This document shows, in pieces, positions 7,681 through 14,522 of a stretch of 14,611 nt of DNA; positions within the stretch are counted from its first letter, which is position 1, and every line of letters starts with the position of its first letter. The notes beneath the pieces were generated by a model. That model did no database searches. It saw only the letters and a list, made by a program, of their open reading frames with translations, and was not told the origin of the DNA. The position numbers and the translations under genes are program-made. Where the stretch lies: positions 1 to 14,611 of the forward strand of contig CANEHP010000037.1 of NCBI GenBank assembly GCA_947427325.1, given 5' to 3'. Origin of the DNA: an uncultured Clostridia bacterium (GTDB lineage Bacteria > Bacillota > Clostridia > Oscillospirales > Ruminococcaceae).

Positions 7681-8874
7681 TTAATAAACCTGTGACAGCA
7701 TTTCCGATATTTTTTCCTGTGTTACATTGCAGTCCGCCGACGCAAAGCGCACTTTTTTAAGCGCATGTATGCCGTTCTCCACTGTTGCTTCCGCCTTTCC
7801 CGCAAGAATAAGCGAAAATTCCGAATAAGCGGAAATCTCTTTGGAAAGCCAAACCAAGTTTTCCGAGTTATCGCAGGTTATTAAAAGAGTTGCGGGCGAA
7901 TTTTCATTTTGATTAAAAAGCTTTTTTGCCTCCAGCTCTAAGGAAGGCTCACCCGTATAGCTTTTTATGGACGCTGCCGTTACGGCGGCGGTGTAAAACT
8001 CTTCCATTGAAGTAATGAAAATACAGCGGGTTTGCTCATATTTCTTGCTGTAGTAGGCGAAAACACAATCCCGCCCCTGTTTTATATTATAAAGACAGGC
8101 CGCCAGACCGATTTCAAGCACAGCGTCTATGCCTTTGGCATTTTCAACCTTATTGTCGGAATACTCGCATACGTCGCAAAAGACGACTGCGTTCTGAAAA
8201 CGGTTTTTTACATCTGTCCATACCATATAATCCTCTTGTTTGGAGGACAGCTTCCAATGTATTTTTCTGATATCGTCGCCATTGTTGTATTTTCTTACAA
8301 AGCTGCGTTCTCCGCCGGAAAAGTCGGAGGTTTGAACCACGGTTTCCTGCTCGGTGGTAAGATTGCAGTCCCCGCCCTTAACGGTGTTGTATATTTTCGG
8401 CACTACCAAAACGCTTTTTTTATAGTTAAAGCTTTTTTTCAGCTTAAAAAGCTTTAGTATGTCATACATATAGGCATTATTAACGGAGATTTCAAACTCG
8501 CCTCTGAAATTTGACGGATAAAGAAAATTCAACTGCTTCGTTTGAAGTATGCCTAAGGAGAAAATCAGCTTCGCTTCCCTTTTGTCCTCAATGTCCGGCA
8601 TTGTGGCGGTGATGAAAAGAGACGAGCAGGGGAAAATAAACCTGTTTTTCACGGTAAGCTGAACTCTTACCTCCGTTCCTCTTTCAACCGTGACAGAGGC
8701 GCAGTCAAAAACAAGCTTCAGCGCAAAACGCTCTATCGCCGCTATAAAAAGGGAAACGAAGGGCAGCACCAAAACGGTGATCAGCGTAACGGAGGACAAA
8801 TGACCCGCATAAATCTGTGAAAAAGCAAGAGCTGCCGCAAAAAAAGCGGCATAAGCTATACGGTAGGCAGTCAT
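7681..8874 (-). CDS. DUF58 domain protein of the MoxR module
   Basis: The 397-aa product has two N-terminal membrane helices (about residues 5-50) and then a soluble region with the DUF58 core. The hallmark block begins RKYNNGDDIRKIHWKLSS at about residue 194, and a von Willebrand A-like C-terminal half follows, including the strand NAVVFCDVCEYS. DUF58 proteins pair with MoxR ATPases; their biochemical role is not established. I chose the ATG at 8874 because AAAGGA lies about 11 nt upstream. It begins one base after the moxR stop, which suggests translational coupling. A TTG at 8895 would add seven residues and overlap moxR by 20 nt, but it has no ribosome binding site. Confidence 0.92.
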   Translation of the reverse strand: MTAYRIAYAAFFAAALAFSQIYAGHLSSVTLITVLVLPFVSLFIAAIERFALKLVFDCASVTVERGTEVRVQLTVKNRFIFPCSSLFITATMPDIEDKREAKLIFSLGILQTKQLNFLYPSNFRGEFEISVNNAYMYDILKLFKLKKSFNYKKSVLVVPKIYNTVKGGDCNLTTEQETVVQTSDFSGGERSFVRKYNNGDDIRKIHWKLSSKQEDYMVWTDVKNRFQNAVVFCDVCEYSDNKVENAKGIDAVLEIGLAACLYNIKQGRDCVFAYYSKKYEQTRCIFITSMEEFYTAAVTAASIKSYTGEPSLELEAKKLFNQNENSPATLLITCDNSENLVWLSKEISAYSEFSLILAGKAEATVENGIHALKKVRFASADCNVTQEKISEMLSQVY

Positions 8875-8875
8875 T

Positions 8876-9838
8876 TTAAGCCTGTTCCTTTCCAAAGGGA
8901 TACATTATGCTCGCCTTAACATCGCCGAGCACCTGCTCCGAGGTCACGCCCTTGATTTTTTCTTCCTGCTTTATATGTATTCTGTGGCTTAAAACAAAGG
9001 GTATCATAACCGACACGTCTTCGGGTATCACATAGGTTCTTCCCGAAATAAGAGCCAGCGCCTGTGCGGACTTCATAAGGGCAAGAGAAGCTCTGGGACT
9101 TGCCCCCAATAAAACGGCAGGGTGTTTCCTTGTGGCAGACACAAAGCTTACTATGTACCGACCTATTTTATCGTCCACATGAACCTGTCCCGTAAGCTCC
9201 GAATACTGCTCCAATTCCTCTGCGCTGCAAATTGCCGTAACGTCGCTTAAGGGATCTCTGCCGCTTCTGTCGGTAAGTATTTTCAATTCCTGTTTGGCGG
9301 TGGGATATCCCATTTTCACCTTTACCGTAAAACGGTCAAGCTGAGCTTCGGGCAGAGGAAACGTTCCCACAAAGCCCAATTCGTTTTGTGTGGCAATTAC
9401 CATAAAGGGGCGTGGAAGCCGATAGGTTGTGCCGTCAACGGTAACGTTTCTTTCCTGCATTGCTTCAAGCAGTGCGGATTGGGTTTTCGGAGAGGTTCTG
9501 TTGATTTCATCCGCCAAAAGAATATTTGTCATAGCCATACCGGCCCGAAATTCAAAACGATTTGTTTCCTTATTAAAAAGATTAAAGCCGGTTATATCCG
9601 ACGCCGTAACATCGGGAGTGAACTGAGCCCTTTTAAAATCCAAGCCCGTAGCCTTTCCCAAGGCGGAAGCAAGGGTCGTTTTGCCCGTTCCCGGCACATC
9701 CTCCACAAGCACATGACCTTCCGCCAGCAATGCCACCATAATAACGGTGATAATGTCGCGCTTTCCCACAATTACCTTTTCTATCTCACTGATGGTTGCA
9801 TCAAGCTTTCTGCATACCTGTCCGCTGCTGATTTCCAT
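8876..9838 (-). CDS. MoxR-family AAA+ ATPase
   Basis: This is a 320-aa cytoplasmic AAA+ ATPase of the MoxR/RavA class, thought to act as a chaperone for VWA or DUF58 partners. Visible motifs are Walker A VPGTGKTT (48-55), the family signature QFTPDVTASDITG (72-84), Walker B LLADE (107-111), sensor 1 ATQNE (149-153) with Asn152, and PLPEAQLDRF (161-170), with Arg169 as arginine finger. The sensor 2 motif GASPRAS is further on. The ATG has GGAG 7-11 nt upstream. It is the first gene of a minus-strand unit with DUF58 and the transglutaminase, and is transcribed divergently from lon. Confidence 0.95.
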   Translation of the reverse strand: MEISSGQVCRKLDATISEIEKVIVGKRDIITVIMVALLAEGHVLVEDVPGTGKTTLASALGKATGLDFKRAQFTPDVTASDITGFNLFNKETNRFEFRAGMAMTNILLADEINRTSPKTQSALLEAMQERNVTVDGTTYRLPRPFMVIATQNELGFVGTFPLPEAQLDRFTVKVKMGYPTAKQELKILTDRSGRDPLSDVTAICSAEELEQYSELTGQVHVDDKIGRYIVSFVSATRKHPAVLLGASPRASLALMKSAQALALISGRTYVIPEDVSVMIPFVLSHRIHIKQEEKIKGVTSEQVLGDVKASIMYPFGKEQA

Positions 9839-9912
9839 TTACACTCTCCGTTCTTTTTAAGAAAACACCGTGCAATGACCGCCGTACGGCTTTATGCGGT
9901 ATTATCTTTATT

Positions 9913-9934
9913 CTGTTTGTAATCTGTTTGTAAT
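9913..9934. repeat. Perfect 11-bp tandem duplication in the moxR leader
   Basis: CTGTTTGTAAT occurs twice head-to-tail (9913-9923 and 9924-9934). It lies at or just after the predicted moxR transcription start, about 75-100 nt before the start codon. Confidence 0.8.
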
Positions 9935-9963
9935 ATTATACTAATTCTTAATCATATTATAAA
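9935..9963 (-). promoter_or_regulatory. Probable promoter of the moxR-DUF58-transglutaminase unit
   Basis: On the minus strand, TTTATA (9963-9958) is followed after 17 bp by a consensus TATAAT (9940-9935). The -10 box overlaps the terminal ATACTAATTCT of the repeat element at 9938-10103. The -35 box matches TTGACA at 4 of 6 positions. Confidence 0.6.
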
Positions 9964-10103
9964 TAACTTTAACTTTGCAAAAATCCCGCATTTATCGCTT
10001 CGTCGGTCCGCCTTACCGTATCGCATACGGCTGCGGCAGACTTCCTCGCATTAAAGGCAGCCTTTTTGCAAATTTGTCTGCAATCGGATTAAGAAATAGT
10101 GTT
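9938..10103. mobile_element. 166-bp palindromic element related to the 83-bp MITE-like repeat
   Basis: The left end ACTAATTCTTAATC (9940-9953) faces GATTAAGAAATAGT (10087-10100), with 13 of 14 pairs. The inner segments also face each other, with TTTGCAAAAA present on both arms. The exact centre is a hairpin CCGTAT-CGC-ATACGG (10016-10030). The terminal ATACTAATTCT and the inner TTTGC-AAAATC motif are shared with 1490-1572, so I place it in the same family as a longer, diverged member. It lies between the moxR and lon promoters and has no coding capacity. Confidence 0.7.
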
Positions 10104-10343
10104 ACTCAAAAAATACAAATCCCATATTTTTACAAAATCGGGAGCATCGCCTGTTATCAAATGAGTTTGTCGTAAAAATTAGTGTAATCACCTTAAAAGT
10201 ATACCATAAAATTATTATAAAAGCAACCGATTGGAATGAATTGTAACCAAATTGTAAATCTTTGAGAACAAGTTCTGATATTGCTTTTGCCCGCAAAGCT
10301 CTTTTTAAAAAAGGCTTTTCCACAATTTACTTTACAAAATTAC
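10104..10343. other. Gene-free stretch upstream of lon
   Basis: This is AT-rich sequence between the repeat element and the lon promoter. It contains a 24-nt imperfect palindrome (10295-10318, AAAGCTCTTTTT facing AAAAAAGGCTTT) and GAGAACAAGTTCT (10264-10276), identical to the tip of repeat half-copy A. No gene is seen. Confidence 0.5.
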
Positions 10344-10372
10344 TTGCAATTATCACAACTATGGAGTATAAT
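10344..10372 (+). promoter_or_regulatory. lon promoter
   Basis: TTGCAA (10344-10349) is separated by 17 bp from a consensus TATAAT (10367-10372). This predicts a start near 10379 and a leader of about 70 nt. No CIRCE element or CtsR-type heptamer repeat is visible. Confidence 0.8.
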
Positions 10373-10376
10373 AGTA

Positions 10377-10404
10377 CAACAGCGTAAATATTTTTACGCT
10401 GTTG
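10377..10404 (+). promoter_or_regulatory. Perfect 12-bp dyad at the lon transcription start
   Basis: CAACAGCGTAAA (10377-10388) and TTTACGCTGTTG (10393-10404) are exact reverse complements with a 4-nt loop (TATT). The dyad starts 5 nt after the -10 box, so it covers the predicted +1. It has no trailing T-run. It can be an operator, or a hairpin at the extreme 5' end of the mRNA. Confidence 0.8.
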
Positions 10405-10448
10405 CCCGATTTTGCATTTAACCCCTTTTGGAAAGGAGAAATTAATAT

Positions 10449-12860
10449 ATGAAAAAGAAAACAGCTTTTTTGCCCGCTATTCCCATGAGAGGACTTGTAA
10501 TTTTCCCTCGGATGATACTTCACTTTGACGTAGGCAGAGATTATTCCGTTAATGCGGTAAAAGCCGCTTCGGATAATGACAGAAGGATTTTTTTGGTTGC
10601 TCAAACAGATGCGTCCGTCAACACTCCCGTTAATTCGGATGTATATAAAATCGGCGTGGTTGCCGAAATAAGACAGACTCTGAAAACTCCCGACGGAAAC
10701 ACCCGTGTTTTGGTTGAGGGTCTTTACCGTGCAAAGGCGGATGATTTTCACAGGGAGGGAGATCACTATGTGGCTTCTCCCGCAGTTTTAAATGACAGAA
10801 AAAATACATTTTTGTCCCCCGACGAATCGGCGGCTTATCTCAGAGCGTTGAAGGACAGCTTTTCCGTCTACGGCAGCTATTCTCCCCGAATGCCCAAGGA
10901 AATGCAGCAGGCGGCAATGACAGAGCAGAACATTAACGCCCTTATGGATTTTATTATCTTTAACACCTATCTGCCCGTGGAGGAAAAGCAGGCTATGCTT
11001 GAAACCACTTCGGAGAAAAAGCGTGCGGATATGCTCTTAAAGCTGCTTGAAAAAGAAATCGACATTTTAATGCTGGAAAACGAGATAAACGAGGAGGTCA
11101 CCGAAAGCCTTGACAAAAATCAGCGTGACTATTACCTGCGCGAGCAGCTGAGAGCCATTTCAAGGCAGCTGGGCGATGAGGATTCCGTTGACGAGGCTTA
11201 CACATATCAGGACAGAATAAGGGAAGTGGGCTTTGACAAAGATACAGAGGAAAAGCTGATAAAGGATACGGAAAAGCTGTTAAAGCTGTCGCCCAATTCG
11301 CAGGACTACGGACTTATAAGAAATTATCTTGATACGGTGCTTGAGCTGCCCTGGAATGTAAAAAGCACCAAAAGGGTTAATATGGAAAAGGCTCAAAAGC
11401 AGCTTGACAAAGACCATTACGGACTTAAAAAGGTTAAGGACAGAATTTTGGAAACTATTGCCGTCCGCGCCTTGAACCCCGACGTTAAGGGACAGATCCT
11501 GTGCCTTGTGGGACCTCCCGGCGTAGGTAAAACCTCGGTGGGAAGATCCATAGCAAAGGCAATAGACCGTTCCTATGCGAGAATTTCATTGGGCGGCGTA
11601 GGCGATGAGGCGGAAATAAGAGGTCACAGAAAAACCTACATAGGCGCAATGCCCGGAAGAATAGTTAAAGCCGTTTCACAGGCAAAAACCATGAATCCCG
11701 TTATCGTCCTTGACGAAATCGACAAGCTTCGCTCCGATTACAAGGGCGATCCCGCTTCCGCACTGCTTGAAGTGCTTGATCCCGAACAGAATGTTTCCTT
11801 TGCGGATCATTTTTTGGAAATACCTCTCGATTTAAGCGACGTAATGTTCATTACCACCGCAAATTCACTTGATACTATACCCGCTCCTCTTCTTGACCGT
11901 ATGGAAGTGATAGAGCTGCCCAGCTACACCAGAGAAGAAAAGTTTAATATTGCCAAAAAGCACCTGATACCCAAGCAGCTTAAAAAGCACGGCGAAAAAG
12001 CCTCCCAGGTGAAGATTTCCGACAGCGCAGTTTATTCAATGATAGACTTTTACACCAAAGGAGCGGGCGTGCGTAAGCTTGAACAGCGTGTTGCCGCCCT
12101 TTGCAGAAAAGCCGCCAAAAAGCTTGTGGAAGGTGAAGCAAGGGTAACGGTTACCGGCGACAATATTAAGGATTATTTGGGAGTTAAGAAGTATCTGCCC
12201 GAAGCCCTGCCCGAACAGGACGAGGTAGGCTCGGTAACAGGTCTGGCCTGGACCTCGGCAGGGGGAGTTACTATGCCCCTTGAGGTTTTGGTAATGAACG
12301 GCACCGGAAAGCTGGAGCTTACAGGTTCTTTGGGCGATGTAATGACCGAATCGGGAAAAATTGCTGTCAGCCTTGCAAGAAGCCTTGCAGACAAATACAA
12401 CATCGATCCCGAATTTTATAAGAATAAGGACTTGCACATTCACGCTCCCGAGGGGGCAGTGCCAAAGGACGGTCCTTCGGCAGGAGTAACTATGACCACC
12501 GCCCTTATCTCCGCACTGTCGGGCATTCCCGTAAAGCGCGAGGTGGCAATGACAGGAGAAATCACTCTTCACGGAAAGGTGCTGCCTATCGGCGGACTTA
12601 GGGAAAAATCCATGGCTGCCTACAAGGCGGGAGTTAAAACCGTCATAATGCCTTATGAAAACAAGCCCGATTTGGAGGACGTGGACGAGGTGGTAAAGGA
12701 AAATGTACGCTTTATACCTGCAAGGAGCATTGAAACGGTGCTTGACAACGCTCTTGTAAAGGACAATGTTTCCGCTAAAATGTACGAAACCTTGGAAAGC
12801 GCTGTTAAAAAGCCTGTTTTAAGGAAAGAGTCTGCCACCGGGAAAAATAAAAGGGTGTAG
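10449..12860 (+). CDS. lon: ATP-dependent protease La (LonA)
   Basis: Lon is a cytosolic homohexameric protease that unfolds and degrades damaged and regulatory proteins. The 803-aa product is complete. It has the N-terminal substrate-binding domain (about 5-200), a helical linker, the AAA+ module with Walker A GPPGVGKT (355-362), Walker B VIVLDEID (418-425) and the pore loop TYIGAMPG (396-403). The protease domain holds the Ser-Lys dyad Ser677 (KDGPSAG) and Lys720 (GGLREKS). One oddity is Gly385 in LGGVGDEAEIRGH, where most Lon proteins have Arg. The ATG has AAAGGAG 10 nt upstream. It is transcribed alone and away from moxR, with its own promoter and a dyad at +1. It lacks the targeting segment of mitochondrial-type or LonB forms. 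Confidence 0.98.
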   Translation: MKKKTAFLPAIPMRGLVIFPRMILHFDVGRDYSVNAVKAASDNDRRIFLVAQTDASVNTPVNSDVYKIGVVAEIRQTLKTPDGNTRVLVEGLYRAKADDFHREGDHYVASPAVLNDRKNTFLSPDESAAYLRALKDSFSVYGSYSPRMPKEMQQAAMTEQNINALMDFIIFNTYLPVEEKQAMLETTSEKKRADMLLKLLEKEIDILMLENEINEEVTESLDKNQRDYYLREQLRAISRQLGDEDSVDEAYTYQDRIREVGFDKDTEEKLIKDTEKLLKLSPNSQDYGLIRNYLDTVLELPWNVKSTKRVNMEKAQKQLDKDHYGLKKVKDRILETIAVRALNPDVKGQILCLVGPPGVGKTSVGRSIAKAIDRSYARISLGGVGDEAEIRGHRKTYIGAMPGRIVKAVSQAKTMNPVIVLDEIDKLRSDYKGDPASALLEVLDPEQNVSFADHFLEIPLDLSDVMFITTANSLDTIPAPLLDRMEVIELPSYTREEKFNIAKKHLIPKQLKKHGEKASQVKISDSAVYSMIDFYTKGAGVRKLEQRVAALCRKAAKKLVEGEARVTVTGDNIKDYLGVKKYLPEALPEQDEVGSVTGLAWTSAGGVTMPLEVLVMNGTGKLELTGSLGDVMTESGKIAVSLARSLADKYNIDPEFYKNKDLHIHAPEGAVPKDGPSAGVTMTTALISALSGIPVKREVAMTGEITLHGKVLPIGGLREKSMAAYKAGVKTVIMPYENKPDLEDVDEVVKENVRFIPARSIETVLDNALVKDNVSAKMYETLESAVKKPVLRKESATGKNKRV

Positions 12861-13127
12861 TTTTAAGAGCGGCAAAAACCTATCGCAGCACTTTTGAGAG
12901 CAGCGGAAGGTCAGCGCTGCATTTCCGGAAGAGGGTGCATTTCATAATAGAGCGTGTTCACATAAAGCTCAGCATGCATCTTTTTGGCAAATTTTGCCAC
13001 CTGCTTCGTTTCGTCATTTGCTCAAAGCCGACGCCTCCTTGCGCCGGCTTTGTTGATTTTGCGGCAGGGCTTGCTTTGTTGTTTCCTTTTTCGGTAAATG
13101 CCGTCTTTGATTTTTTGTTTGGGGTTC
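12861..13127. other. Gene-free stretch downstream of lon
   Basis: No gene is supported here. It contains a near-palindrome TGGCAAATTTTGCCA (12985-12999) and the hairpin listed separately at 13024-13051. It separates the convergent lon and small-gene cassette. Confidence 0.5.
13024..13051. terminator. Possible terminator for lon
   Basis: AAAGCCGACGC (13024-13034) pairs with GCGCCGGCTTT (13041-13051) with one A-C mismatch and a 6-nt loop. The T-rich tail (GTTGATTTT) is weak. It is the best hairpin between the lon stop and the convergent small genes. Confidence 0.4.
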
Positions 13128-13241
13128 TTATTTTTTTGAGGTTTTGCTCATCTCTAAATTATCTCCATATAGTTTGGTGTTCATTACAAAATACTCTTCT
13201 TCAATCTCTTCTATGCAGCTCTTTAACGGAACATAATGCAT
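13128..13241 (-). CDS. 37-aa small protein, last gene of the AT-rich cassette
   Basis: This is a short open frame that I do not recognise. It starts MHYVPLKSCIEEIEEEYF and ends NLEMSKTSKK, so it has an acidic helix-prone middle and a basic tail. The ATG has AGAGG at 8-nt spacing, a good ribosome binding site for this window. It begins 38 nt after the stop of the preceding minus-strand gene and so reads as the last member of the same unit. It might instead be the intact C-terminal remnant of a longer gene, but an in-frame stop lies shortly upstream of the ATG. Confidence 0.5.
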   Translation of the reverse strand: MHYVPLKSCIEEIEEEYFVMNTKLYGDNLEMSKTSKK

Positions 13242-13279
13242 ATGTGTTTCCTCTAATCCATTCTTTTAAATCACTTTAT

Positions 13280-13657
13280 TTATAATAGGAAATGCTGTTT
13301 GATTTTTTCAGAATCCTGTTGCATATCAATATAACTTTCACAATTAATTCGCGGCTTAATTTTCTCTAATAAATTATTTTCAAAAATATAGCTTAATTCA
13401 ATATTTATAAAATCGATATTTTCATTAAATTCAATAGCTAAAACACCTAATGATATAAAAGTCATTAGATAAAAAACACCTTCACCGGCAATAATGTGTA
13501 AATCATCATTGCATATCCAAGTTGCAACATCCTCAAAGGTTAAATTACCATAATCCATACCACTCATTATAAAATTTTTATTTAATTCTTTCACCCTGTT
13601 ATAATTTAATTTTATGTCAACTTTTATTGAGTCCTTACATTTTTTTCCCATAATCAT
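13280..13657 (-). CDS. Unrecognised protein, probable main part of a frame-shifted gene
   Basis: The open frame gives 125 aa from ATG 13657, or 123 aa from ATG 13651, which is better spaced from a weak AGAAGA site. Neither start has a strong ribosome binding site. A nearly perfect one (AAGGAGGAA, 13729-13721) instead serves an ATG at 13713-13715, in the frame that ends at 13635. Joining the two frames at the seven-A run (13646-13640 on the minus strand) gives a 144-aa protein that starts MFRYNPRRPYITCE and continues CKDSIKVDIK. The body is Asn- and Ile-rich with a central hydrophobic stretch (GEGVFYLMTFISLGVLAIEF). It reads like a small soluble domain protein. Small immunity-type proteins can look like this, but I recognise no family. 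It is followed by a 37-aa gene. Confidence 0.6.
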   Translation of the reverse strand: MIMGKKCKDSIKVDIKLNYNRVKELNKNFIMSGMDYGNLTFEDVATWICNDDLHIIAGEGVFYLMTFISLGVLAIEFNENIDFINIELSYIFENNLLEKIKPRINCESYIDMQQDSEKIKQHFLL

Positions 13658-13715
13658 ATATCTTCTGATCTCTTTCGCAGGTTATATATGGTCTTCGTGG
13701 ATTATATCTAAACAT
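13635..13715 (-). other. Leader frame with the strong start signal of the split gene
   Basis: This 26-codon frame starts with an ATG preceded by AAGGAGGAA and reads MFRYNPRRPYITCERDQK and on to a TAA just after a run of seven A. Its ATG overlaps the last 8 bases of the upstream gene (ATGTTTAG). It is best read as the displaced N-terminus of the gene ending at 13280. A genuine 26-aa coupled leader peptide is the alternative. Confidence 0.55.
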
Positions 13716-13964
13716 TATATTTCCTCCTTATGTTTTGCTGATGAGACTGTAAAAAAACTCCAAAATATCCCGGCAAAGCAACATATCTTGCTATTTCCTC
13801 TGATATTTTTGACTCAGTATCAGTTAATCTCCGGGATTCAAGTACCGTAAATTGGGGATTTGTTTTTATAAACGGATACCAATGCCCCGTTCCTGTTCCT
13901 TTTTAAACTTCAATGAAACAATATCAACACTAAATTTTGAAGTCAACAATAATATATTGATCAT
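13708..13964 (-). pseudogene. Unrecognised ~85-aa gene with one frameshift
   Basis: The ATG (13964-13962) overlaps the stop of the upstream gene as TAATG. The first frame reads MINILLLTSKFSVDIVSLKF through KKEQER. The second, with no start codon of its own, reads HWYPFIKTNPQF and on to NIRRKYNV and a TAG at 13708. Adding one base to the GGGG run (13881-13884 region) or to the A5 run just before it would restore an 85-aa protein. There are no other interruptions. The product is small and soluble in appearance, with a charged middle (ESRRLTDTESKISEEIARY). I recognise no family. The 3' end holds the ribosome binding site for the next gene, so the two are coupled. Confidence 0.5.
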
Positions 13965-14432
13965 TATTGATCATTTCTTGAAACATTATGGGTATATGTT
14001 TTACCCTTCTCTAATGTGATTGGAGAATGAACAGTAATATATATATAATTTAAAAATAAGTCCGGACCGGTAGCACCAGCCAAACCATTGACTAATATAT
14101 TCCCGGATTGATCAGTAATTGATAATGATATTTCACTTATAAATTTGTCGTCAGAAACCTCTTTTTCAAAAAATATTTTATATGCCAATTGGTCCATTCC
14201 GGCGTAATAATGCATTTTAGATATAAATCCGTTTTTATCTTGTTTTTTAATAATAGTAACAGGTATAGATTCATAATCTTTACATTCTTCCGGGGACAAC
14301 AACATAACCCCATTAATACCATCATAATTAATGAATTTATAACATTTAAAACAAATTACAGATAAAAAGTGCTACAAAAACAAATACAACTATAGATACT
14401 GTTACCAATCGAGAGCGTTTTGTTGATTTCAT
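13964..14432 (-). pseudogene. Unrecognised membrane-anchored protein gene with one frameshift
   Basis: The ATG at 14432-14430 has AAAGGA 11 nt upstream. The first 28 codons give a classic signal-anchor: a basic start MKSTKRSR, then about 20 hydrophobic residues, then a TAA at 14348-14346. The +1 frame is open from 14371 through the region CYKFINYDGINGVMLLSPEE to a TAA at 13964, with a beta-rich body (for example SEISLSITDQSGNILVNG). Removing one base in the T5 or T4 run between 14346 and 14371 would join them into a 155-aa single-pass or secreted protein. Taken alone, the second frame can start at ATG 14305 (113 aa), but without the anchor or a ribosome binding site. No family recognised. It is the first gene of the cassette. 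Confidence 0.55.
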
Positions 14433-14481
14433 AATAGCAATTATCCTTTCAATCTATGGCACTGTCCAAAGCAAATACCAT

Positions 14482-14516
14482 GCAAATCTTTATCTTTTTT
14501 AGACGAGAATTAGTAT
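14482..14516 (-). mobile_element. Single arm of the 83-bp inverted-repeat family
   Basis: Read on the minus strand, this begins with ATACTAATTCTCG and continues into AAAGATTTGC, matching the left arm of the element at 1490-1572 over about 35 nt with a one-base gap. The other arm is not found nearby, so this is a truncated copy or a variant with a different interior. It lies 50 nt upstream of the first cassette gene. Confidence 0.7.
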
Positions 14517-14522
14517 CATTCC

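Noticed and set aside
9386..9922. 178-aa plus-strand ORF opposite moxR
   Set aside because: Antisense shadow of the conserved ATPase gene without start signals.
10264..10276. GAGAACAAGTTCT identical to the tip of half-palindrome A
   Set aside because: Flanking bases do not match the repeat, so a truncated copy cannot be told from chance.
10200..10448. CIRCE or CtsR operator upstream of lon
   Set aside because: Neither the TTAGCACTC/GAGTGCTAA pair nor the GGTCAAA tandem heptamer is present.
12935..13285. 116-aa plus-strand ORF after lon
   Set aside because: It lacks a ribosome binding site, runs across hairpins and overlaps the 37-aa minus-strand gene and the end of its neighbour. The Phe/Leu-rich content is what T-rich noncoding DNA gives.
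13614..13850. 78-aa plus-strand ORF with hydrophobic segment
   Set aside because: It is antisense to two coupled minus-strand genes and has no start signal.
13880..13897. GCCCCGTTCCTGT shared with half-palindrome B
   Set aside because: The match is 13 bp only, flanks do not align, and the sequence lies inside the reading frame of the 85-aa gene.
13128..14432. Programmed ribosomal frameshifting in all three cassette genes
   Set aside because: The needed shifts differ in direction and no slippery site with a downstream structure is evident; mutation or sequencing error is simpler.
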